Assembly: GCA_017530365.1 (NCBI GenBank)
Contig: JAFXMK010000017.1
Coordinates: 1 to 64,000 of the forward strand
From: Bacteroidales bacterium
Lineage (GTDB): Bacteria; Bacteroidota; Bacteroidia; Bacteroidales; F082
Reading direction: 5' to 3'
Length of the DNA: 64,000 bases
Shown: positions 1-6,579 of the stretch, in pieces
Layout: the number at the start of each line of letters is the position of its first letter
Position numbering within the stretch: position 1 is the first letter of the stretch
Program-made: the position numbers and the translations under genes
Notes under the pieces: generated by a model
Seen by the model: only the letters and a program-made list of their open reading frames with translations
Database searches by the model: none
What the model was told of the DNA's origin: nothing

Positions 1-32
1 ATCAAGTATTACAAACAAAACTCGAAATAATC

Positions 33-1760
33 ATGGCAAACTATTATAACGATAACCCGAACCTTGATTTCTACCTCGACCACCCGTTGATGAAGCGCAT
101 CGTCGAGCTGAAGGAACGCAACTTTGCGGATAAAGACACCTACGAAGATGCTCCCGTCGATTACGAAGACGCGATGGAGAACTATCGCCGCGTTTTAGAC
201 ATCACGGGCGACATCACCGCCAACATCCTCGAACCCAACTCCGAGAGTGTGGATCTCGAAGGTCCACATTTGGAGAATGGCCGCATGATCTATGCCTCAA
301 AGACCGTGGAAAACATTGATGCGTGCACCAAAGGCGGCCTCTGGGGCGTTTCTATGCCTCGACGTTACGGTGGTTTGAACCTGCCCATCACGGTGTTCAG
401 CATGCTGAGCGAGATGGTGGCCAGCGCTGATGCCGGTTTCCAGAACATCTGGTCGTTGCAGTCATGCATCGATACCTTGTATGAATTCGGCAACGAAGAG
501 CAGCGTAAGAAATACATCCCGCGTGTTTGCGCCGGCGAGACCATGTCGATGGACCTCACCGAACCCGATGCCGGTTCCGACCTGCAGAGCGTCATGCTGA
601 AGGCTACCTATAGCGAAGCAGAAGGTTGTTGGCTGCTCAACGGTGTGAAGCGTTTCATCACCAACGGCGACTCCCACATCCATCTGGTGCTGGCCCGTTC
701 CGAGGAAGGTACCAAAGACGGCCGTGGCCTGTCGATGTTCATCTACGACAAGCGCAATGGCGGTGTTACGGTGCGTCACATCGAACACAAGTTGGGCATC
801 CACGGTTCCCCGACCTGCGAGCTGGTCTTCAAGAACGCCAAGGCAGAGCTCTGCGGCGACACCCGCATGGGCTTGATCAAATACGTCATGGCCCTGATGA
901 ACAGCGCCCGTCTCGGCATCGCCGCCCAGTCGGTGGGTCTCGGACAGGAGGCTTACAACGAGGCTTTGAAATATGCCGGTGAGCGTCAGCAGTTCCACAA
1001 GAAGATCATAGAGTTCCCCGCCGTTTACGACATGCTTTCACGCATGAAGGCTAAGATCGACGCTGGCCGTTCGCTGCTTTACATGACGGCCCGTTATGTT
1101 GATGTCTATAAATGCTTGGAGGACATCCAGCGTGAGCGTCCGCTGACTCCTGAAGAGCGTGCTGAGTTGAAGAAGTATTCACGCTTGGCCGATGCCTTCA
1201 CGCCTATCGCCAAGGGTATGAACTCTGAATATGCTAACCAGAACGCCTACGACTGCATCAGCATCCATGGCGGTTCAGGTTTCATCATGGAGTACAAGTG
1301 CCAGCGCCTCTACCGCGACGCCCGTATCTTCTCCATCTACGAAGGTACCACGCAGTTGCAGGTAGTGGCCGCTATCCGTTACATCACCAATGGCACCTAC
1401 CTGGGCATCATCAAGGAAATGCTTGAAAACGAAGTCTCCGAGGAGCTGAAGCCCTTGCAGAACACGGTGCGCACCCTCGTGGACCTCTACGAGCAGAGCA
1501 TCAACTACGTGAAGGCTGCCAACAACCAGGAGGTTCAAGACTTCTTGGCCCGTCGTCTCTACGACATGACCGGCGACATCATCATGTCGCTGCTGATCTT
1601 GGACGACGCCACCCACGCCCCGCACCTCTTCATCCAGTCGGCCAATGTGTATGTCCACGCCGCAGAGGAAGACGTCATCGGCAAGAGCGTCTATGTGAAG
1701 AATTTCATCGAGGAAGACTTGGTGAACTTCAGGGCTAAGGCGAAGGAAGTGACGGAATAA
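33..1760 (+). CDS. acyl-CoA dehydrogenase
   Basis: FAD-dependent acyl-CoA dehydrogenase, which introduces the alpha-beta double bond into an acyl-CoA thioester and passes electrons to electron-transfer flavoprotein in the cytoplasm. The 575-residue product has the ACAD layout: an N-terminal helical domain, the middle beta domain with MSMDLTEPDAGSD and RFITNGD, and a C-terminal helical domain ending in a YEGTTQLQ motif whose Glu (about residue 437) is the expected catalytic base. It is longer than the usual 380-residue ACAD because of an N-terminal extension (about 80 residues) and a C-terminal helical tail (about 100 residues), as in the larger bacterial ACADs. The ATG at 33 is the first in frame and gives a sensible N-terminus. 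Only 32 bp lie upstream, so any etfA/etfB partner would be outside the window. An intrinsic terminator follows at 1780-1812. The chain-length preference cannot be read from sequence. Confidence 0.93.
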   Translation: MANYYNDNPNLDFYLDHPLMKRIVELKERNFADKDTYEDAPVDYEDAMENYRRVLDITGDITANILEPNSESVDLEGPHLENGRMIYASKTVENIDACTKGGLWGVSMPRRYGGLNLPITVFSMLSEMVASADAGFQNIWSLQSCIDTLYEFGNEEQRKKYIPRVCAGETMSMDLTEPDAGSDLQSVMLKATYSEAEGCWLLNGVKRFITNGDSHIHLVLARSEEGTKDGRGLSMFIYDKRNGGVTVRHIEHKLGIHGSPTCELVFKNAKAELCGDTRMGLIKYVMALMNSARLGIAAQSVGLGQEAYNEALKYAGERQQFHKKIIEFPAVYDMLSRMKAKIDAGRSLLYMTARYVDVYKCLEDIQRERPLTPEERAELKKYSRLADAFTPIAKGMNSEYANQNAYDCISIHGGSGFIMEYKCQRLYRDARIFSIYEGTTQLQVVAAIRYITNGTYLGIIKEMLENEVSEELKPLQNTVRTLVDLYEQSINYVKAANNQEVQDFLARRLYDMTGDIIMSLLILDDATHAPHLFIQSANVYVHAAEEDVIGKSVYVKNFIEEDLVNFRAKAKEVTE

Positions 1761-1779
1761 ACCTTGCTTAATGCTAATG

Positions 1780-1812
1780 AAAAAGCGCGCCTCAACCGAG
1801 ACGCGCTTTTTT
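1780..1812 (+). terminator. intrinsic terminator after acyl-CoA dehydrogenase gene
   Basis: A-run, GC-rich stem GCGCG/CGCGC, an inner CTC/GAG pairing, then a T-run. It starts 20 bp after the stop codon. The flanking A-run makes it potentially bidirectional, so it can also close the minus-strand unit ending at 1849. Its core is nearly identical to the terminator at 4957-4994. Confidence 0.85.
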
Positions 1813-1854
1813 GATGAATAAAGGGCTAGTAATACTTTTTCTTTGTATTTACCC

Positions 1855-1890
1855 ATCTTGAGGGACATCTTGAGGGACATTCGAGGGACA
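1855..1890 (-). repeat. degenerate 12-bp repeat at regulator 3' end
   Basis: About three 12-bp units (ATCTTGAGGGAC on the plus strand, the third one shifted by an indel) encode the NVPQDVPQD tail of the broken regulator. This is a typical low-complexity linker of this protein family. Confidence 0.6.
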
Positions 1891-2032
1891 TGTCACTTCC
1901 CAATGGCCTAATTTGTCAGAACCAACCCATTGAACAATATGCTTTTCAACCAAATCCGCTAATTCTCTCTGAATTGTTTTCCTGTTCACACCTAATGTTT
2001 CAGCAAGGTATTGAGTGTTTACCTTGTTTTTT

Positions 2033-2084
2033 TTGTGCGACATTTTGTGCGACATTTTGTGCGACATTTTGTGCGACATTTTGT
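2033..2084 (-). repeat. 4 x 12-bp perfect tandem repeat next to an A8 tract
   Basis: The unit TTGTGCGACATT (plus strand) occurs four times at 2033-2080, with a partial fifth. It encodes VAQN x4 in one frame and MSHK x4 in another. It is adjacent to an 8-bp homopolymer at which the reading frame is lost. Copy-number changes of 12 bp would stay in frame; homopolymer slippage would not. Confidence 0.8.
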
Positions 2085-3229
2085 ATGGCTACAATTATAA
2101 GTTTCTGTCTTTCAGATAATTCTACTGCGACATTTAAAATACCACCGTGAGTGTCGTTTTGAACTTCACCCAGACTCTTATCACTATAATTATTATTCAA
2201 AATCTCAGTGAAAAACGATTCATACTGCGAGCGGAAGGTAGGCCTTTTTTCATTGGTAAATCCGGGCAGTTTGGCGGTTTCGTTGCGGATCTTGCGCAGG
2301 CCGCTGCCACGTTTCTCCATGTAGCCGAACTGCGTGAACACATCAGCCAAAATGGGATTGCGGCGTCTGGAAGGCACCTCGTTCAAATCGCGGTTCTGTA
2401 TCAGACTGCCATCGAACATGCCGCCTGGCGAATAGATGACCAAACGGTTGTCGTAAATGTCGATGTGCACCTCGCTACCCAGCTCGGAATAGTCGCGGTG
2501 GATGAGCGCATTCACCAAGGCCTCGAACAAGGCGCGGTCAGAGTAATCGGGCGTGTCCAAACGGCGGTTGGGCAACTTTATCCAGCCTTTCTTGTTATGC
2601 AAAGTCATAAACTGCACACCAGCATCCAACAATGTAAGCAGATTGCCTTGATACTCACGCGAATCGAGGGCGTCGTCTTTCTCCAAACCGTTCCAACGGG
2701 TACAATAAAGACTGGAATGGCGGTACGGACATTGATCGGAGAACAGCACACCCGCTTGGGTGAGCAAGCCATCGTCAGTCACCAAGGAGAACGATTGCAA
2801 CAGCTTATCCTCAAAAGGTAGTCCCGTTTGCTTCTGGTAGGTCTTGGCCAATGTGTCGAAGGTCAACTCTCCCAAATGGTAATCTGTCACCAAGGAGTCG
2901 TAGGTGCGGTTGCGACCTTTCAACACGAGGGCGCTCAACTGGTGGGCTTGGTGATCAGTTCAAAATCCGGAACGGGGTCCATAAAAACCTTAATGCGGTC
3001 ACTTATGAATTCCGCATCCGCTTTGGCATTCTCCAATCCAATCGTTTCTCCGTCGTCGTTCACGCCAAAAACGAGCACTCCACCCACTGTATTGGCAAAA
3101 GCACTTACGCTTTTGAGCCAGCTTTTTGGTTGCTTGCGTTCCACTGCCTCCTTGAAATCGCAGGTGGTGTTTTCTCCGTAGGTTTGTTTTATATCGTTCT
3201 TAATCATTGCTTCTTGCTTTTATTTTCGC

Positions 3230-3237
3230 CAAAGTTA
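3230..3237 (-). promoter_or_regulatory. -7 box upstream of broken AlbA_2 gene
   Basis: TAACTTTG matches the Bacteroidetes TAnnTTTG -7 element, 22 bp upstream of the ATG at 3207. It lies in the 55-bp gap between the HsdM relic and the regulator. Confidence 0.45.
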
Positions 3238-3262
3238 CATTTTTCTCAAAGTCTAGCGCTTT

Positions 3263-3519
3263 TTACTTTTCTATCAAATAACCGTCAAATAAAGATCCTG
3301 ATATCGTCATATAGCAGTTTCCTGTTTTTTTCCAATCTTCTATCAATTCTTCCAAAGTCGGTTTCGGCACACTGTCTTTAACCTCCAACCTCGACACATA
3401 CTGCGAAATGTCAATTGAGGCACCGTTCTACAAAATCTGTTCGTTTTAACCACCACCGGACCTTTGAGGATCCATGCGGCTTTGGAGAGGTGTTGTTCAA
3501 GTTGTGATAGTGTTAGCAT
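3263..3519 (-). pseudogene. remnant of a type I restriction methyltransferase subunit (HsdM-like)
   Basis: No intact ORF, but the translated pieces are recognisable. From the ATG at 3519, with an AGAAGGA just upstream, the frame reads MLTLSQLEQHLSKAAWILKG, the characteristic N-terminus of HsdM/N6-adenine methylases. After about 22 codons the similarity ends. In another frame a C-terminal-looking segment ASIDISQYVSRLEVK continues to a stop at 3263-3265 with no break, and it resembles the NLNISRYV region near HsdM C-termini. All catalytic motifs (NPPF etc.) are missing. The simplest reading is that one large internal deletion fused the two ends. Gene identity rests mainly on the N-terminal 20 residues; the C-terminal assignment is weaker. 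Confidence 0.6.
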
Positions 3520-3536
3520 ATCCTTCTGAAATATGG

Positions 3537-3544
3537 CAAAAATA
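3537..3544 (-). promoter_or_regulatory. -7 box upstream of HsdM remnant
   Basis: TATTTTTG (TAnnTTTG consensus), 17 bp before the ATG at 3519. It may be a surviving promoter of the lost restriction-modification operon. Confidence 0.4.
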
Positions 3545-3599
3545 AGAAATCTTCCGAAATTTCCGTATTATTGCAGTCCAAAATCAAACACCCACTGAT

Positions 3600-4958
3600 A
3601 TGAAAAGGTTTTTTATAGGTGTGCTTGCCGCCTTCCTGTTTTGCGGCAGCCTGCAAACGCAAGCGCAGAACGACAGCGTCACGCTGTATTTCAGTGCGGA
3701 GGAGATGCCCGACCTCATCAAGTGTCTGCCTCCTCCGCCGGATACGATCGGGGTGGACTTTGCCCATGACATCCTGCGTTACATGTGGGGCAAGACGCAA
3801 CGCAGCGATTCGGCCCGCGCTGCCATCGCCTACCGCGATGCCGTGTGGAATTACGACTCGCTCTTTGTGGAGTTTGATGTGCCGTTTGGCCTGAAAATCT
3901 CCAAGGAGGGCACCCCCGAGATCTACAAGTACCTGGTGAACAGTCTCTCCACCATCGATCAGACCCGTGTCGAGCCGAAGGCATTCTATCATCGCAAGCG
4001 CCCGTTTGAGCGTTTCCGGGAGCACATGCTTACGGTGTATGAGGAGAAGTATCTGTCGGGCGAAGGCTCCTATCCTTCGGGACATAGCCAACGCGGCTAT
4101 GCGACGGCCTTGCTGCTCTCGGAGGTCAATCCCGCCAATGCCGACACCATCATGGCTCGGGGCTTCATGTATGGAGAGAGCCGTGTCATCGTGGGTGCCC
4201 ATTGGCAGAGCGACGTCGATGCGAGCCGCCTTTGCGCTGCCATCGGCCTGACGCGCCTGCATACCAGCCCGGCGTTCCTCGAACAGCTCGGAAAGGCCCA
4301 AGCGGAGTTCCAACGGCTGACGGGAGCGTTGTCATCCACCGACGATGCCAGTCAGTTCGTGAACCTGACGGATGTCGTCCCCGATGCCATCCTGGAAATC
4401 CGTTACTACAGTACCTATAACTTCGTCGGTGCCCGTGTGGACGGCTATCTGGAACCTACGGCCTTGCTCACCCGCCAGGCTGCCGACAGCCTTCGTGCCG
4501 TCAGTGACGACTTGAAGAAACAAGGCTATCGGTTGAAGATCTTCGATGCCTACCGTCCGCAATGTGCTGTTGACCATTTCGTGCGTTGGGCCGCTGATGT
4601 CAACGATACGCTCATGAAGCCATATTTCTATCCTGATGTGCCTCGTGACAGACTCTTCGAGCTGGGCTATATCGCCAAAAAGAGCGGTCACACCCGTGGC
4701 TCCACAGTTGATCTCACCTTGTTCGACATGGCAATGGAAAAAGAAGTGGACATGGGTGGCACCTTCGACTGGTTCGGCCTTGAGAGTCATCCCGATTATC
4801 GAGGGATCACACCCGAGCAGTACCACAACCGCATGATCTTACGTGAGGCGATGCTGCGCCATGGCTTCAAGCCCATCGGTGAGGAGTGGTGGCACTTCAC
4901 TCTGAAGGATGAGCCATTTCCCAACACTTATTTCACTTTCCCGGTAAAGAAATTGTAA
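3600..4958 (+). CDS. secreted PAP2-phosphatase / VanX D-Ala-D-Ala dipeptidase fusion
   Basis: Two enzymes in one 452-residue exported protein. Residues 1-22 form a signal peptide ending near QAQ. Residues about 50-235 are a class A acid phosphatase (PAP2) domain with all three motifs: K-R-P (RKRPFERF), the PSGH motif (YPSGHSQRG) and SRVIVGAHWQSDVDA (SR-x5-H-x3-D). Residues about 250-452 are a VanX/VanY-type M15D dipeptidase with the zinc motif SGHTRGSTVDLT and the late EWWHF. PAP2 enzymes dephosphorylate lipid or small phosphate esters; VanX cleaves free D-Ala-D-Ala. A periplasmic role in cell-wall or undecaprenyl-phosphate turnover is an inference from the pairing. The gene stands alone, with a terminator overlapping its stop codon. 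The ATG at 3600 directly precedes a good signal peptide. Confidence 0.88.
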   Translation: MKRFFIGVLAAFLFCGSLQTQAQNDSVTLYFSAEEMPDLIKCLPPPPDTIGVDFAHDILRYMWGKTQRSDSARAAIAYRDAVWNYDSLFVEFDVPFGLKISKEGTPEIYKYLVNSLSTIDQTRVEPKAFYHRKRPFERFREHMLTVYEEKYLSGEGSYPSGHSQRGYATALLLSEVNPANADTIMARGFMYGESRVIVGAHWQSDVDASRLCAAIGLTRLHTSPAFLEQLGKAQAEFQRLTGALSSTDDASQFVNLTDVVPDAILEIRYYSTYNFVGARVDGYLEPTALLTRQAADSLRAVSDDLKKQGYRLKIFDAYRPQCAVDHFVRWAADVNDTLMKPYFYPDVPRDRLFELGYIAKKSGHTRGSTVDLTLFDMAMEKEVDMGGTFDWFGLESHPDYRGITPEQYHNRMILREAMLRHGFKPIGEEWWHFTLKDEPFPNTYFTFPVKKL

Positions 4959-4994
4959 AAAAAAGCGCGCTTCAATCGAGGCGCGCTTTTTTTT
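4957..4994 (+). terminator. intrinsic terminator, likely bidirectional
   Basis: A8, stem GCGCGC/GCGCGC extended by TTC/GAG, then T8. It overlaps the last bases of the stop codon of the PAP2-VanX gene and lies 14 bp from the end of the convergent minus-strand gene, so it can serve both. Nearly the same core as at 1780-1812. Confidence 0.88.
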
Positions 4995-5008
4995 AGGTTG
5001 GATACGAC

Positions 5009-6463
5009 TTACTCCGCATAGTAGGCGTTGTACACCGTTTCCAGAACGTCATGGAATTGCTCCATCGTGCCGTCGGCGTCTCTTCTGGCCCACCAGTAGA
5101 GGAACATCTCACCCGTGTTGCCATAGACGTAACTGTCGTCTTCGAGGGTATCGATCAATTCTCCAAGGAAATCATTAGCAATGGTTCCGTAAGCATGTCC
5201 CCGGGTTTCCATGAGGCTCTGGAGCACCGCCTCCTTGTCGTTGCAGACGTTCTTGTCGTTAAGGCCGTCGTAGAGGCCTTTCATGATGAACATCTGACGT
5301 TTGAGGTATTGGTCCACAAGGGGTTTCGTCTTTTCTATGAACTTCTTGTCAGCCACCACTTTCTTGGCGAGGTTGCCTAAGTATTGGATGGCTTCGGGGT
5401 TGTAGCGTCCAAAGTCATAGGGGACTTCCAGCTCCCAACGGTTGTAGTGATGAGGTCCTGAGACATAAAGGTCGCAGGGAAGCATACGGTTGAGGGTCTT
5501 CAACGAAATGAGTGAGAAAAGATGGCTTCCTGTCACACGGATGGCGCATTCTGGCCAATAGTCGAATTCATTTCCCAAAACGTGGTAAGTCTTGTCGAGG
5601 TTGGAAGCAGCTTCGCGGAACATGTTGACGGCATCGTTTTCTTTGATGCGCTCATTGGCCTGCACGGGCTCGTCCGGTTCCAATTCATAGTAGTAGCTGG
5701 TTTCGCCCATCTCTTCTTCTTCGTAATCGTATGGGAAATAATAATCCTCTGCGACAAAATTGTAATCAGGGTAGTAAGCCTTGTAGATGGTGCTCAGTCC
5801 ATCGTAGAACTGGTCGATGGTGCCGTCGCTCCAACGTCTTGCCCAGAAGTACAGGAACTCGTAATTAAAGTAGTTATAAATGCCTGTTTCGTCATAGAGA
5901 TCGATTTCTTCCAAGAAATAGAATAGTCCGTCGGTGTAACCATAGTTCTCGATCATGTCTGCAAACATGTATTCGCGGCCTTCTTTGTCAAACACGCTTT
6001 CGTCATACATCAAGTCGTGGAGGACCATCATGATATGCATCTGTTCGAACAGGTATTTATCCACCAACGGCTTGCTGGCGGCAACGAACTTCTTGTCGGC
6101 GACTACCTTCTTGGCGAGGTCGGCGAGGTACTGGATGGCTTGGGGGTTGTAGTGACCGAATTCGTCACTGTAGAGATCCCATTGTCCGTCGTGGTGCGGA
6201 CCGCTGACATACAAAGGGCAGGGGAGCATCTTCTGTAACTCGTTGAGGGAGATGAGCGATGCGAGATGACCGCCGATGTTGCGGATACCACCCTCTGGCC
6301 AATAGTCGTAGTCATCGATGGTAAGCGTGGTGTTGTCAAGCTGCATGGCGGCTTCTTTAAAACGGTTTGCGTTCTTGTCGCCGCAGGAGCTGAGCGCAAA
6401 GACAATGGTGATGCCGGCAAAGGCTAAAACCATTTTCTGGATAAAGGTAAAATGCTTTGTCAT
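5009..6463 (-). CDS. lipoprotein with two copies of an unrecognised domain
   Basis: A 484-residue protein with a signal sequence and a lipobox ending ALSSC (Cys about 27), so it is a lipid-anchored envelope protein. The mature part is an internal duplication: residues about 33-236 and about 280-484 share FKEAA/FREAA, YWPEGGIR/YWPECAIR, LISL(N/K), MLPC-LYVSGPHH, IQYL-LAKKVVADKKF and WARR-DGT-QF. A linker of about 40 acidic and Tyr-rich residues joins them. I do not recognise the domain. The spacing of conserved HH, W and C residues suggests a defined fold, not a low-complexity repeat. No enzyme motif is visible. It has its own -7 box at 6490-6497, and the terminator at 4957-4994 closes it. It is divergent from the C10 peptidase gene. 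Confidence 0.8.
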   Translation of the reverse strand: MTKHFTFIQKMVLAFAGITIVFALSSCGDKNANRFKEAAMQLDNTTLTIDDYDYWPEGGIRNIGGHLASLISLNELQKMLPCPLYVSGPHHDGQWDLYSDEFGHYNPQAIQYLADLAKKVVADKKFVAASKPLVDKYLFEQMHIMMVLHDLMYDESVFDKEGREYMFADMIENYGYTDGLFYFLEEIDLYDETGIYNYFNYEFLYFWARRWSDGTIDQFYDGLSTIYKAYYPDYNFVAEDYYFPYDYEEEEMGETSYYYELEPDEPVQANERIKENDAVNMFREAASNLDKTYHVLGNEFDYWPECAIRVTGSHLFSLISLKTLNRMLPCDLYVSGPHHYNRWELEVPYDFGRYNPEAIQYLGNLAKKVVADKKFIEKTKPLVDQYLKRQMFIMKGLYDGLNDKNVCNDKEAVLQSLMETRGHAYGTIANDFLGELIDTLEDDSYVYGNTGEMFLYWWARRDADGTMEQFHDVLETVYNAYYAE

Positions 6464-6489
6464 ACTGTTAAACTTTTAGTTAGTTGCCT

Positions 6490-6497
6490 CAAAAATA
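6490..6497 (-). promoter_or_regulatory. -7 box for duplicated-domain lipoprotein
   Basis: TATTTTTG on the minus strand, 26 bp before the ATG at 6463. It faces away from a second such box at 6541-6548. Confidence 0.55.
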
Positions 6498-6540
6498 CAA
6501 ATTTTAGAATTATCGCATGCAATAAGTGTTATTTTTTGAT

Positions 6541-6548
6541 TATTTTTG
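6541..6548 (+). promoter_or_regulatory. -7 box for C10 peptidase gene
   Basis: TATTTTTG, 31 bp before the ATG at 6580. The AT-rich 116-bp divergent region holds both promoters. Confidence 0.6.
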
Positions 6549-6579
6549 CACCTATTTGTAAGAATAATGATTTTTAATT

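Larger units (their letters stand above)
1849..3207 (-). pseudogene. broken AlbA_2/Schlafen-type ATP-binding transcriptional regulator
   Basis: Three consecutive minus-strand frames together make one AlbA_2 (divergent AAA_4, Schlafen-like) regulator. Frame 1 (3207-2935) has the AlbA_2 start with FKEAV and SAFANTVGGVLVFGV. It stops at a TTGA where it abuts frame 2 (2938-2000), which resumes at LKGRNRTYDSL, carries the conserved NALIHRDYSELGSEVHI segment and GSGLRKI, and ends after a VAQN repeat. Frame 3 (from about 2079 to 1849) carries the winged-helix tail QYLAETLGVNRKTIQREL. Two lesions are inferred. First, roughly 40-50 residues normally lying between the two parts are missing at about 2938, with a frame change. 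Second, an A8 run at about 2025-2032 shifts the repeat linker out of frame with the HTH; removing one A would restore it. Such regulators are often encoded beside type I restriction-modification genes, and an HsdM relic lies just upstream. Confidence 0.75.

Noticed and set aside
2033-2084. Short direct repeats considered as a CRISPR array
   Set aside because: 12-bp units follow each other without spacers and encode a known type of protein linker; no cas genes are present.
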